Part shown: one piece after another, positions 14,075 to 22,314 of the stretch
Numbering within the stretch: the stretch's first letter is position 1
Layout of the letters: each line of letters begins with the position of its first letter
Source: a virus
Direction: 5' to 3' (one strand)
Length of the DNA stretch: 57,530 nt
IMG/VR virus record: IMGVR_UViG_3300025870_000017
Span: 1 to 57,530 of that record
Program-made: the position numbers and the translations under genes
Notes under the pieces: generated by a model
Seen by the model: the letters and a program-made list of their open reading frames with translations, nothing else
Told to the model about the DNA's origin: nothing
The model's database searches: none

Positions 14075-15109
14075 ATGTCACAAGAGATTGAAACAACTCT
14101 GGATGAATCGAGTGTAACCGCTGGCGCAAAACCTGCCGAACCACAGCCCAAACTGGGCGCTGACGGTAGTAGTCTCGCTGGAGTACAAGATCTCGGTGGT
14201 CCAACACCACAGAATAGCAAACCCACAGATGACAGCAATAAGTATAAGACTGTTGCTGGTGGAAATGCTGCTGCACCCACAACAAAACCCTCTGACGCCT
14301 CTGGCGCAAAAGCAGAATTTGCTGCTAAGGGTGATGTGAAGGCAGGTCACGAGCCCGAGGGCGATGTGATTGCTGAAGAGCCTCAGGAGACCGTGATCGA
14401 AGTCGATCTGTCTGCTGATGTTGCTGCTCTCACCGAAGGTGAAGAGTTGACTGAAGAATTCAAAGAGAAAGCAAAGACTATCTTTGAAGCAGCAGTCGTA
14501 TCACGCATCAACGAAGAGTTGGAGCGTATGCACGAGGACTATGCAAAAGTCCTTGAAGAAGAAATTGAGTCTGTTAAGTCCGACCTCGCAGAAAAAGTCG
14601 ATGAGTATCTGACTTATGCTGTTGGTCAATGGATGACAAAGAATGAGCTCGCCATTGAGCAAGGTATCAAAACCGAAATGGCTGAGTCCATGCTTGCAGG
14701 TCTCAAGCAAGTTTTCGTGGAGAACTATATTGATCTCCCCGAAGAAAAAGTTGATGTTGTAGAAGAAATTCAGACACAACTCGATGTAATGGAAACGAAA
14801 CTCAACGAGTCTATTGAAGAAAATGTCGAGCTCAATAAGAGCGTCGGCACCTATATCAAGAATGGGATTGTGACAGAGATCGCTGAGGGATTATCGCTCT
14901 CGCAACGCGAGAAGCTTGTCTCCCTGGCGGAAGCTGTTGAGTTTGAAAATGAAGAGTCTTTCCGTGTGAAGGTCTCTACCCTCCGTGAATCGTATTTCTC
15001 CACTAAGCCTGAGATGACTACGGTCACCGAAGATGTCGAAGTTGAGAACGGTCCTGTTGGTGACGCTATGGCAGCATATGCCCAAGCGATCTCCCGCTGG
15101 AGCAAATAA
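14075..15109 (+). CDS. 22: Prohead core scaffolding protein (gp22)
   Basis: 344 residues (T4: 269). The N-terminal third is low complexity, rich in Ala/Gly/Pro/Lys (TAGAKPAEPQPKLG, AAPTTKPSDASGAKAEFAAK). The remainder is long, acidic and coiled-coil like (SRINEELERMHEDYAKVLEE, EEIQTQLDVMETKLNESIEE), as expected for the major scaffold. It ends with DAMAAYAQAISRWSK, a tail shape conserved in gp22. It fills the prohead and is cut to small peptides by gp21. Acidic and helical composition plus position between 21 and 23 make the call firm. Confidence 0.9.
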   Translation: MSQEIETTLDESSVTAGAKPAEPQPKLGADGSSLAGVQDLGGPTPQNSKPTDDSNKYKTVAGGNAAAPTTKPSDASGAKAEFAAKGDVKAGHEPEGDVIAEEPQETVIEVDLSADVAALTEGEELTEEFKEKAKTIFEAAVVSRINEELERMHEDYAKVLEEEIESVKSDLAEKVDEYLTYAVGQWMTKNELAIEQGIKTEMAESMLAGLKQVFVENYIDLPEEKVDVVEEIQTQLDVMETKLNESIEENVELNKSVGTYIKNGIVTEIAEGLSLSQREKLVSLAEAVEFENEESFRVKVSTLRESYFSTKPEMTTVTEDVEVENGPVGDAMAAYAQAISRWSK

Positions 15110-15140
15110 TTTACCCTTTCATTTAACCTAAGAGTCTAAA

Positions 15141-16502
15141 ATGTTTAACGCAGAACACCTCCAGGAAAAGTGGAACCCCATTCTTGAGCACAGTGAGCTC
15201 GATCCTATTAAGGATACCTACAGAAAGGCGGTTACCTCAGTCCTCTTGGAGAACCAAGAAAAATTCCTAATGGAAGAGCGCGGTCTGGTAACAGAAGCAG
15301 CTCCTACTAACTCACTGGGCGGCACTGGCTTCTCAGGTGGCAGCACCGCAACTGGTCCTGTCGCAGGTTTCGACCCTGTGCTGATCTCCCTGATCAGACG
15401 CTCCATGCCTAAGCTTATTGCTTATGACATCTGCGGCGTGCAACCAATGACTGGTCCTACTGGACTGATCTTTGCAATGCGCTCCACAACGGGCACTAAC
15501 AGAGACATCAACAGCAGCGGCGTTGAGACTTTCTTCAACGAAGTTAACTCCGAGCATTCTTCCGAGAATAGCGCAAACGGTCTTGCATCTAACACTCAGA
15601 CTGGATCTAATCCTGGTCTGCTTGCTGATGGTGCTGGTCAGTATACCGTAGGCGGTCAGGGCATGACCACCGCTCAGTCTGAAGCACTGGGTGATGGCGC
15701 TTCTAACCACTTCAACGAAATGGGCTTCTCGATCGAGAAGGTCACCGTTACTGCGAAGTCAAGAGCTCTGAAAGCAGAATACAGTCTTGAGCTTGCTCAG
15801 GACCTTAAGGCAGTCCATGGTCTGGATGCCGAAAGCGAGCTTGCAAACATCCTCAGCACTGAAGTGCTGGCAGAGATCAACCGTGAGGTTGTCCGTACTG
15901 TTTACAAGATTGCTCGTCCTGGCGCTCAGAACAACACTGCAACTGCAGGTGTGTTTGACCTCGACGTTGACTCCAACGGTCGCTGGTCAGTTGAGAAATT
16001 CAAAGGTCTTCTCTTCCAAATTGAGAGAGACATGAATGCGATTGGTCACGAGACTCGTCGTGGGAAGGGCAACATCCTCATCTGCTCTGCTGATGTGGCT
16101 TCCGCTCTGTCCATGGCTGGTGTGCTTGACTACACCCCTGCTCTGTCTGGTAACGCTCAGTTGCTGCCCGACGACAACAGCAGCACCCTTGCTGGTACGC
16201 TTAACGGTCGTATTAAGGTCTACGTCGATCCTTACTCTGCCAACGTTTCCGATGCTCACTTCTATGTGGCTGGTTACAAAGGTAGCAGTGCTTATGACGC
16301 AGGTCTCTTCTACTGCCCTTATGTGCCCCTCCAGATGGTCCGCGCTGTGGGTCCTGATACCTTCCAACCAAAAATTGGATTTAAGACTCGTTACGGAATG
16401 GTCGCTAACCCATTCGCTGAAGGTCTTACCCAAGGTCAAGGTGCTCTCACCGCTAACGCTAACCGTTACTACAGACGTGTTAAGGTCACCAACCTCATGT
16501 GA
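15141..16502 (+). CDS. 23: Major capsid protein (gp23)
   Basis: 453 residues (T4: 521). KWNPILEHSELDPIKDTYRK and LLENQEKFLMEE form the cleaved N-terminal part. GLVTE|AAPT at residue 52 is the expected gp21 cut, matching FLTE|AEIG in T4. Downstream, RRSMPKLIAYDICGVQPMTG, PTGLIFAMRS and the C-terminal KTRYGMVANPF and YYRRVKVTNLM are highly conserved capsid blocks. HK97-fold hexamer-forming shell protein. There is no separate gene 24 nearby. Two Rho-independent terminators follow within 370 bases. Confidence 0.97.
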   Translation: MFNAEHLQEKWNPILEHSELDPIKDTYRKAVTSVLLENQEKFLMEERGLVTEAAPTNSLGGTGFSGGSTATGPVAGFDPVLISLIRRSMPKLIAYDICGVQPMTGPTGLIFAMRSTTGTNRDINSSGVETFFNEVNSEHSSENSANGLASNTQTGSNPGLLADGAGQYTVGGQGMTTAQSEALGDGASNHFNEMGFSIEKVTVTAKSRALKAEYSLELAQDLKAVHGLDAESELANILSTEVLAEINREVVRTVYKIARPGAQNNTATAGVFDLDVDSNGRWSVEKFKGLLFQIERDMNAIGHETRRGKGNILICSADVASALSMAGVLDYTPALSGNAQLLPDDNSSTLAGTLNGRIKVYVDPYSANVSDAHFYVAGYKGSSAYDAGLFYCPYVPLQMVRAVGPDTFQPKIGFKTRYGMVANPFAEGLTQGQGALTANANRYYRRVKVTNLM

Positions 16503-16542
16503 TCCTGGATGTTGTGGCGCTGGTTGCCCAACATGTCCTTTC

Positions 16543-16570
16543 AGACCTCCCGCAAGGGGGGTCTTTTTTT
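16543..16570 (+). terminator. Rho-independent terminator after gene 23
   Basis: AGACCTCCC (16543-16551) pairs with GGGGGGTCT (16556-16564, one G-T pair) around a GCAA tetraloop, followed by a run of seven T. It lies 40 bases after the capsid gene stop. Confidence 0.9.
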
Positions 16571-16658
16571 GTCTGTGTATAGTTACGTTAAAAAGTAAGG
16601 AAACTTAGTTACGATATCAAAACAAACCTAAGTAGTTAAGGAGATTTGAGGTATTCAA

Positions 16659-16817
16659 ATGCACAGTCTATCATCGAGAAATCAACTCAATGAGTGGAGA
16701 CATTTTGAGGAAACTGTAGAGGAGCAAAGCTTGAATGATTATTATGAATGTCTAATTGAGTGCGATATCCAGAGTCAAACTTCATGTAAAAAGATCTGTA
16801 GGGAGTTGCTTGTGTGA
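16659..16817 (+). CDS. Small Cys-containing hypothetical protein
   Basis: 52 residues between two terminators, with an AAGGAG Shine-Dalgarno sequence at 16638-16643 (somewhat far, about 15 bases). RNQLNEWRHFEETVEEQSLN is followed by YYECLIECDIQSQTSCKKIC, a C-x3-C and C-x3-C pattern. I associate such YxECxxxC...C-x3-C peptides with cyanophages. The leader carries an ACTTAG...CTAAGT inverted repeat (about 16609-16632). Having its own leader and flanking terminators, it looks like a separately regulated unit. Confidence 0.6.
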   Translation: MHSLSSRNQLNEWRHFEETVEEQSLNDYYECLIECDIQSQTSCKKICRELLV

Positions 16818-16844
16818 GAGTCCCCTCACAGTAAACCTTGTCAG

Positions 16845-16869
16845 AGCACCCCCCAGTGGGTGCTTTTTT
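16845..16869 (+). terminator. Rho-independent terminator
   Basis: AGCACCC (16845-16851) pairs with GGGTGCT (16858-16864) around the loop CCCAGT, followed by six T. It ends the single-gene unit that begins after the gene 23 terminator. Confidence 0.88.
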
Positions 16870-16898
16870 GTTAAATACCTGTATACTGTGAGAGTACT

Positions 16899-17066
16899 AT
16901 GCCTAGGAATAGGATGCAAAAGGTTGACCTCCTTGCCCAGATATACAAGTTGAAGACAACACTATATAATGAGCACAAGGAAGGTAGTGCTGATGATGAA
17001 TGGTACGATGGTGCCCATCATGCACTAAACCAAGTACTTGACCACTTACAGGAGTATAGGGAATGA
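16899..17066 (+). CDS. Small hypothetical protein
   Basis: 55 residues, too short for many gene callers but well formed. It is helical with QKVDLLAQIYKLKTTLYNEH, then EGSADDEWYDGAHHALNQVL and DHLQEYRE. It starts 30 bases after the second terminator and ends in an ATGA overlap with the next gene. The gap holds CTGTATACTGTGAG but no clear promoter. No family known. Confidence 0.6.
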   Translation: MPRNRMQKVDLLAQIYKLKTTLYNEHKEGSADDEWYDGAHHALNQVLDHLQEYRE

Positions 17067-17200
17067 AGGATCTAGACTTTATCGATGACTTCCTAGATGC
17101 TAAAGACGCTAACGAGCAAGAGAAGTCTAAGACTATCACCGAAGGTGATGCTAAAGACTGGGAAGATTTTTGGGAAAGATCTGACGATGGCGGAGAGTAA
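17063..17200 (+). CDS. Small acidic hypothetical protein
   Basis: 45 residues, very acidic: MKDLDFIDDFLDAKDANEQE, then TITEGDAKDWEDFWERSDDG. It begins in the ATGA overlap with the previous gene and overlaps the next one by 14 bases. The MKDLDFIDDFLD...ITEGDAKDWEDFW pattern resembles short acidic cyanophage peptides. Function unknown; a DNA-mimic or adaptor role would be speculation. Confidence 0.55.
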   Translation: MKDLDFIDDFLDAKDANEQEKSKTITEGDAKDWEDFWERSDDGGE

Positions 17201-17387
17201 TTACGTCACACAAGAAAAATGCAAGGAGATGATCGATGATGCCATACGACAACATAATCGTAACGCTTCAATTATTTCAATGTTTGTTGGCTGGATTGTT
17301 CTTGCACTTTTTGCTGAGGGTTTGCTTCGACTTATTGGAGTGATAGAGCCCGTATTTCCTTGGTTAGATATACATACTTTGCTATAA
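17187..17387 (+). CDS. Small membrane protein
   Basis: 66 residues from the ATG at 17187. A polar helix (TQEKCKEMIDDAIRQHNRNA) precedes a membrane span of about 20 residues (IISMFVGWIVLALFAEGLLR) and a short tail. Cytoplasmic N-terminus with a single span is likely. The gene 3-like late promoter lies in its last codons. Role unknown. Confidence 0.6.
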   Translation: MAESNYVTQEKCKEMIDDAIRQHNRNASIISMFVGWIVLALFAEGLLRLIGVIEPVFPWLDIHTLL

Positions 17388-17390
17388 ATA
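17383..17390 (+). promoter_or_regulatory. Late promoter (TATAAATA) for the gp3-like gene
   Basis: TATAAATA 24 bases before the ATG at 17415, overlapping the stop of the small membrane protein. A strong match to the gp55-dependent late box. Confidence 0.75.
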
Positions 17391-17414
17391 CTAGGACAAG
17401 ATATCCTAAGACAC

Positions 17415-17969
17415 ATGGCAACTTGGAATAAGCAAATTGAAAACAGGAATTTCCTGTCGCCTATTGGATTTAGGTTTACCCTTGCCAAGTATCCTAAGGT
17501 CGCATACTTTGCACAGTCTGCGAATATCCCACAGATCACATTAGGTATTCAACAGCAACCTACACCCTACAGAGCACTACCTCTGGAGGGTTTTATGACG
17601 TACGATCCTTTTACATTATCATTCCTCGTAGATGAGGACATGACTAACTACATGATCATGCACAACTGGATTCGTGCTCTCGGCACACCAGATGATACTT
17701 CAGAGAGACGTGCCTTCAGAGATAAGATGACTGCACTCTTTGGTAACGATGACCTGTATGCTGACGCAACGCTGTCTGTGCTCAACAGCAACTTCAAAAT
17801 GAATTTCAACGTCCAGTTTGAGGGGATGATTCCTACTGGGTTGAATGCACTAGAATTTAATGCTACAATAGATGGCACAGAGTATGCCATGGCACAAGTA
17901 ACATTCCAATACATGCGCTTTGAGATACAAGATACTGTCACCTATCAACGAGACAAGCGACTTACTTAA
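17415..17969 (+). CDS. 3: Tail completion / tube-associated protein, gp3-like
   Basis: 184 residues, close to T4 gp3 (176). RNFLSPIGFRFTLAKYPKVA and FAQSANIPQITLG, then LVDEDMTNYMIMHNWIRALG, are a tail-tube-fold type of sequence. Cyanophages usually have the gene annotated as gp3 exactly here, between gene 23 and uvsY. gp3 caps the upper end of the tail tube and stabilises the sheath. The alternative is the baseplate tube initiator gp54, which shares the fold. A strong late promoter supports a virion role. It ends in a one-base overlap with uvsY. Confidence 0.65.
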   Translation: MATWNKQIENRNFLSPIGFRFTLAKYPKVAYFAQSANIPQITLGIQQQPTPYRALPLEGFMTYDPFTLSFLVDEDMTNYMIMHNWIRALGTPDDTSERRAFRDKMTALFGNDDLYADATLSVLNSNFKMNFNVQFEGMIPTGLNALEFNATIDGTEYAMAQVTFQYMRFEIQDTVTYQRDKRLT

Positions 17970-18412
17970 TGAATCTAGACAAAATTGAGGAGATGTGGGC
18001 AAAGGACTCTGAAAGATTCTTTGATCACAGGGAGTTACCTGAGCTGTTGGCAAACGACAGTATGGAAACACCCAGACTCCATGCAAAGTATTTGCAATTT
18101 ATTAATCAATTCAAACTGATGCTATCAGAAGCAGAAGTAAAGCGCAAGGTATTACTGCGTGAGAAGTTTGAATACTATTCTGGTAAAGCACCTACCACAG
18201 TATATAAAGAAAAACCCTTTGCACTCAAGGTGCTCAAGGGTGACCTCCATGTGTACATTGATAGTGACCCAGATCTTACTAGAGCACAGCAGAAAATAGA
18301 CTACCTTGAAACTTGTATAAATTGTATTGATAGGATACTTAAACAGATCGACAGTCGTGGATTTGCAATTAAGAATACTATCGAAATTGTGAAGTATTAT
18401 GGAATCAGATGA
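17969..18412 (+). CDS. uvsY: Recombination mediator UvsY
   Basis: 147 residues (T4: 137). Helical, with LDKIEEMWAKDSERFFDHRE, PRLHAKYLQFINQFKLMLSE, KVLLREKFEYYSGKAP and a C-terminal ALKVLKGDLHVYIDSDPDL...CINCIDRILKQIDSRGF block that matches UvsY. UvsY loads UvsX recombinase on gp32-coated single strands. It overlaps the gp3-like gene by one base and uvsW by four (ATGA), so it is probably cotranscribed with uvsW. Confidence 0.9.
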   Translation: MNLDKIEEMWAKDSERFFDHRELPELLANDSMETPRLHAKYLQFINQFKLMLSEAEVKRKVLLREKFEYYSGKAPTTVYKEKPFALKVLKGDLHVYIDSDPDLTRAQQKIDYLETCINCIDRILKQIDSRGFAIKNTIEIVKYYGIR

Positions 18413-19869
18413 TTACTATCGAAAAGAAAAATGAAGTTTTTCTTAGAGTAGAAGGCGAGCAACACATCCATAAAGAATTAAGCGAGCACTTCCAGTTTGA
18501 AGTGCCTGGTGCTAAATTCATGCCACAGTATAGGAAAAAAGTATGGGACGGTAAGATCCGATTGTACTCTCCAGGGACAGGAGAGATCTATGTCGGTCTA
18601 TACGATTACCTTTTAGATTATCTTGACCAGAAAGGATACGAGTATGCTATCAAAGATAGCAAATTCTTTGGTCTACCCAATGAGGAGGAAGAGTATGTAT
18701 CACCAGAATCAGTGGCGTCTTTTGTTAGATCTTTGGGACTGCCATTTAAGATTCGCGACTACCAACTCAAAGCACTTTTCACGGCAATTAAGCAGCGTCG
18801 CAAGTTACTACTCTCGCCTACAGGATCTGGAAAATCGCTGATCATTTATGGTCTAGTCCGCTGGCATCTTAAGGCGGAGCGAGAGATCCTAATCATTGTG
18901 CCTACAGTCTCTCTGGTCTCACAATTAACGCAAGACTTCAAAGACTATGGGTGGAAGGCAGATTCGTATGTCCATCAGATCATGGGTGGTCAGGAGAGGT
19001 ATGTAGAAGCACCTGTCGTCATCTCTACGTGGCAGAGTATCTACAAGGAGCCCAAGAAATTCTTTGAAAGATTTGATGTAATCATTGGTGATGAAGCACA
19101 CCTGTATAAGGCGAAGAGTCTATCAGGTATTCTGAATAAATGTCACGATGCTCGCTATCGTGTGGGTCTGACAGGGACCCTAGATGGTATGTATAGTCAT
19201 CAGTTGGTGTTGGAGGGTCTATTTGGACGCTGCGATAAGGTAACAACCACTGTAGATCTGATGAAGAAAGGACAACTGACTCCACTGAAAGTGAAATGTC
19301 TTTTGTTGCAGCATGGTCATGTGCCATTCGATACCTATCAGCAAGAGATGGATTATATAGTATCACATCCCAAGAGAAATAACCTAATTTGTAACCTAGC
19401 AGAAGACATAGGTGGCAATACACTCATCCTATTTAACTACATCGAGAAGCACGGTGACCCTCTGTGGGAGATGCTAAATACTAAGGTGAGCAAAGATCGA
19501 AAGATCTTCTTTATTCATGGTGGTGTAGATGCTGTTGAAAGAGAAGAAGCTCGCAAGATATGTGAGCAGGAGAAAGACGCAATCATCCTTGCATCCTACG
19601 GCACATTCTCAACAGGTATCAACATTCGCAACCTACATAATGTAATCTTTGCGAGTCCATCTAAATCACGAGTAAGAAACCTCCAGTCTATTGGACGTGT
19701 CTTGCGTAAGGGAGACAACAAAGCAGAAGCAGTGTTGTATGACATTGCTGATGATTGCTCCCGAGGTAATAGGCACAATTATACTCTCCGTCACCTCATT
19801 GAAAGATTGAAAATCTATGAGGAAGAGAAATTTGATTATGAAATCACTAAGGTAAAATTACAACAATGA
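18409..19869 (+). CDS. uvsW: RNA-DNA and DNA helicase UvsW
   Basis: 486 residues (T4: about 500). Superfamily 2 helicase: the N-terminal domain with MPQYRKKVWDGKIRLYSP, motif Q/I RDYQLKAL and LLSPTGSGKSLI, motif II VIIGDEAH, motif III GLTGTLDG, and C-terminal SIGRVLRKGDNK motif VI. UvsW removes R-loops and remodels branched DNA, switching replication from origin-driven to recombination-driven. Overlaps uvsY by ATGA and is followed, again with overlap, by a small conserved protein. Confidence 0.95.
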   Translation: MITIEKKNEVFLRVEGEQHIHKELSEHFQFEVPGAKFMPQYRKKVWDGKIRLYSPGTGEIYVGLYDYLLDYLDQKGYEYAIKDSKFFGLPNEEEEYVSPESVASFVRSLGLPFKIRDYQLKALFTAIKQRRKLLLSPTGSGKSLIIYGLVRWHLKAEREILIIVPTVSLVSQLTQDFKDYGWKADSYVHQIMGGQERYVEAPVVISTWQSIYKEPKKFFERFDVIIGDEAHLYKAKSLSGILNKCHDARYRVGLTGTLDGMYSHQLVLEGLFGRCDKVTTTVDLMKKGQLTPLKVKCLLLQHGHVPFDTYQQEMDYIVSHPKRNNLICNLAEDIGGNTLILFNYIEKHGDPLWEMLNTKVSKDRKIFFIHGGVDAVEREEARKICEQEKDAIILASYGTFSTGINIRNLHNVIFASPSKSRVRNLQSIGRVLRKGDNKAEAVLYDIADDCSRGNRHNYTLRHLIERLKIYEEEKFDYEITKVKLQQ

Positions 19870-20294
19870 TTAACTACATCCGTCACGATAATGAATTCTA
19901 CGGCATCGTCAAATTAGTATCTGGCGAGGAAGTAATGGGTCCAATGATCGCCACGAATGAAGACAACTGCACAATGGTATATGTATCTGACCCTTTGTCT
20001 CCTACACTCACCCCTATAGAGAAACCTGATGGTGAGATGGGACTAGCAGCAGGATTTACTAAGTGGATGCTCTGGTCAGATGAAGAGTTTTACATTATCC
20101 AAGAGCCAGATATCATGACCATCGCCCCGATGTCCACTGAGGCGATCATGATGTATAAAATGTGGTGGAGAAAGGACGGTAAGATACCAGAGGATCTAGA
20201 TCCAGCTGTCCCTATGAATGAAAATATGGGTCTCATCGGTAAAGTCTCAGAGATGAGAAAGAAACTAGAAGATCAATGGAAGAACTCTAAGTAG
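19866..20294 (+). CDS. Conserved cyanophage protein, possible Sm-like fold
   Basis: 142 residues. The start GIVKLVSGEEVMGPMIATNE resembles the KxxSGEDVxADx opening of the proteins at 30099 and 38528 in this window, which look Sm-like. Next come YVSDPLSP and a hydrophobic WMLWSDEEFYIIQEPDIMTI block, then a helical C-terminus ending with a coiled KVSEMRKKLEDQWK. It could be an RNA-binding beta barrel with a helical tail, which is inference. ATGA overlap with uvsW. A transcription unit boundary follows. Confidence 0.6.
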   Translation: MINYIRHDNEFYGIVKLVSGEEVMGPMIATNEDNCTMVYVSDPLSPTLTPIEKPDGEMGLAAGFTKWMLWSDEEFYIIQEPDIMTIAPMSTEAIMMYKMWWRKDGKIPEDLDPAVPMNENMGLIGKVSEMRKKLEDQWKNSK

Positions 20295-20351
20295 TATTGT
20301 TTCCAACCCTTACATGGTTGAGTATAATTAATATTCTTAGAGTTGTCAAGC

Positions 20352-20380
20352 TTGACTTCTAGGACACAAACCTTTATAAT
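20352..20380 (+). promoter_or_regulatory. Consensus sigma-70 promoter upstream of gene 55
   Basis: TTGACT (20352-20357), a spacer of exactly 17 bases, and TATAAT (20375-20380) form a near-perfect host vegetative promoter in the 108-base gap before gene 55. Transcription would start near 20387, giving a leader of about 16 bases. This would let host RNA polymerase make the late sigma factor early. Confidence 0.85.
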
Positions 20381-20402
20381 GAATCTGTGAGCAAAACCAA
20401 AT

Positions 20403-20879
20403 ATGACTGTAATGCCTCCTAAGAAAAAACAACATTACGTTGACAATAAAAAGTTTCTTGTGGAGATCGTTAAGTACCGAGAAGCAGTTGAGATTGCCAA
20501 GATACAAGACAAAGAGAAACCTAGGATTACACATTACCTAGGGGACTGCTTCTTGAAGATTGCTACCCACCTGTCATATAGACCTAATTTTATTAACTAC
20601 ATGTATAAGGAGGACATGATCTCCGATGGTGTAGAGAATTGCGTCCAGTATATCGATAACTTCGATCCTGCCAAGAGCAAGAATCCATTTGCATATTTCA
20701 CGCAAATCGTTTACTATGCATTCTTGCGACGAATTGCTAAGGAAAAGCGTCAGATGGATATCCGTGATAAACTCATTGAGAAGAATGGTTACGATCAGGT
20801 CTTCCACTCAGATGAGAATGACAATCACGCTGATATGAATTCCATCAAGAGTCGCATTGAAACCAACATGCGTAACTAA
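20403..20879 (+). CDS. 55: Late-transcription sigma factor (gp55)
   Basis: 158 residues (T4: 185); a second ATG at 20412 is possible. The sequence has the gp55 pattern: HYVDNKKFLVEIVKYREAVE, ITHYLGDCFLKIATHLSYRP, VENCVQYIDNFDPAKSKNPF and AYFTQIVYYAFLRRIAKEKR, corresponding to sigma region 2 core-binding and -10 recognition. With gp45 as sliding activator it directs host polymerase to TATAAATA-type late promoters, many of which are visible in this window. It has its own host-type promoter. Confidence 0.94.
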   Translation: MTVMPPKKKQHYVDNKKFLVEIVKYREAVEIAKIQDKEKPRITHYLGDCFLKIATHLSYRPNFINYMYKEDMISDGVENCVQYIDNFDPAKSKNPFAYFTQIVYYAFLRRIAKEKRQMDIRDKLIEKNGYDQVFHSDENDNHADMNSIKSRIETNMRN

Positions 20880-20883
20880 CTCC

Positions 20884-21165
20884 ATGCCAAAGTCCACCCT
20901 TACGTCATCGTTGGGAGATAATCCCACGATTGAGAAAAACATCCCTGATGATGTAGAATGGATCGATGATGCATTCTATGTTAAGGAAACCAGATACGGT
21001 CTCTACACCAGTGTGCTAAAGAATCCTCTAGGGGCAAACTTTCTCACTGGTGCTACCGAAGAAGGTATTCTCCAAATGACTAGATGGCATCTGAAGTGTC
21101 TGCAAGAGGACACTCTCCATCTATATACTAGAATCGTAAACACTACTGCTGGAGTAAAACTCTAA
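20884..21165 (+). CDS. Conserved cyanophage hypothetical protein
   Basis: 93 residues from the ATG at 20884, four bases after the gene 55 stop; the frame is open upstream but inside gene 55. The sequence includes GDNPTIEKNIPDDVEWIDDA, VKETRYGLYTSVLKNPLGAN and FLTGATEEGILQMTRWHLKC, a compact alpha/beta look. I recall similar proteins following gene 55 in cyanophages, without function. Coupled to the next gene by TAATG. Confidence 0.65.
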   Translation: MPKSTLTSSLGDNPTIEKNIPDDVEWIDDAFYVKETRYGLYTSVLKNPLGANFLTGATEEGILQMTRWHLKCLQEDTLHLYTRIVNTTAGVKL

Positions 21166-21311
21166 TGACTCAGAAAGACGGACTTGAAGAACTTCACGAC
21201 GCCCAACAGAGAGACAATCCCTGTAGTGATGAGAATGAGCGCGGTTACTACCGCAAACGACTTCGTGATCTAGAGAATGGTAAGAGGGATGAAACTACTA
21301 CTGATAACTGA
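21165..21311 (+). CDS. Small charged hypothetical protein
   Basis: 48 residues starting in the TAATG overlap. It is highly charged: TQKDGLEELHDAQQRDNPCS, DENERGYYRKRLRDLENGKR, then DETTTDN. Probably helical. It overlaps the start of gene 47 by 23 bases in a different frame. The overlap style agrees with real small genes here, but the evidence is otherwise only composition. Confidence 0.5.
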   Translation: MTQKDGLEELHDAQQRDNPCSDENERGYYRKRLRDLENGKRDETTTDN

Positions 21312-22314
21312 TCAGCACTTTGGTGTCAGAAATGACAATCAATTCTTTCAGAAACTTTATAGAAAATTTTATCACGATGTAGTCCTCCCTTACATCGACA
21401 GAGAAGGTATCACTCAGGTCTTATGCTTAGGTGATACCTTTGATCGTCGGAAGTATGTGAATTTTAATTCATTAGAAGCAGCACGAGAGATGTGGTTTGA
21501 TCCACTTGCTGAGCGAGGCATCCGTATGTCTATGCTCATCGGTAATCATGACATCTATTACAAGAATACTCTCAAGGTGAATGCACCTGAGTTGCTTCTG
21601 GGTGACTACAACAACATCGAGATCATCACAGAGCCTACCTCTAAGAAGTTTGGTGAGACAAACTTCCTTCTTCTCCCATGGATATGTCCTGAAAACCAGG
21701 ACCATATCATGAAAAAGGTAAAAGCATCTAAGGCACAGGTGTGTCTAGGACACCTTGAGTTGAATGGGTTTGAGGTTATCCCTGGTCTCAAGATGGACCA
21801 TGGTATTGATCGCTCTCCCTTTGAGAAGTTTGACCTGACATGCTCTGGTCACTATCATATGAAGAGTAAGCAGGGTCCTATCCAGTATCTGGGTAACCCT
21901 TATCAACTGTATTGGAATGACTACGGGTTTGATCGTGGGTTTCACGTCCTAAATACAGAGGATTTGTCGATGGAATTCGTCACAAATCCATACAACACAT
22001 TCAATAAAGTCTACTACAAAGATGATATTGACGTTTCTACTTTCCCACAGTTGGAAGGGACATACGTTAAACTAATTGTAGGAGATGATAAGGATCAAGT
22101 TAAGTTTGATCGATGTGTAAGGAAACTTCAGCAGGTTGACCTAGCAGACTTGAAGATTGTCGAAGACATGACTGAGGAGTTGGGTGAAATTGATGAAGAG
22201 ATTGAGGTTGAAGACACTCTTTCTATCCTAGAATCATGCGTCTCAGAGTATAAAAATCACGATGAGATTTTTGGTATCTTAAAATCACTATATGTGGAAG
22301 CGTTGGAGGTCTAA
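21289..22314 (+). CDS. 47: Recombination endonuclease subunit gp47 (SbcD/Mre11-like)
   Basis: 341 residues (T4: 339) from the ATG at 21289, which directly precedes the first catalytic strand KLLLITDQHFG (D-x-H). The calcineurin-like phosphoesterase motifs continue as LGDTFDRRK, GNHDIYYKN and CSGHYHM. With gp46 it forms the Mre11/Rad50-type nuclease that resects DNA ends for recombination-dependent replication and host DNA breakdown. It ends in a one-base overlap with the following small gene; gene 46 is next but one. Confidence 0.96.
   Translation: MKLLLITDQHFGVRNDNQFFQKLYRKFYHDVVLPYIDREGITQVLCLGDTFDRRKYVNFNSLEAAREMWFDPLAERGIRMSMLIGNHDIYYKNTLKVNAPELLLGDYNNIEIITEPTSKKFGETNFLLLPWICPENQDHIMKKVKASKAQVCLGHLELNGFEVIPGLKMDHGIDRSPFEKFDLTCSGHYHMKSKQGPIQYLGNPYQLYWNDYGFDRGFHVLNTEDLSMEFVTNPYNTFNKVYYKDDIDVSTFPQLEGTYVKLIVGDDKDQVKFDRCVRKLQQVDLADLKIVEDMTEELGEIDEEIEVEDTLSILESCVSEYKNHDEIFGILKSLYVEALEV

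Noticed and set aside
16036-16608. 190-codon frame overlapping gene 23 and its terminator
   Set aside because: Composition is frame-shifted capsid sequence, and it runs through a strong terminator hairpin.
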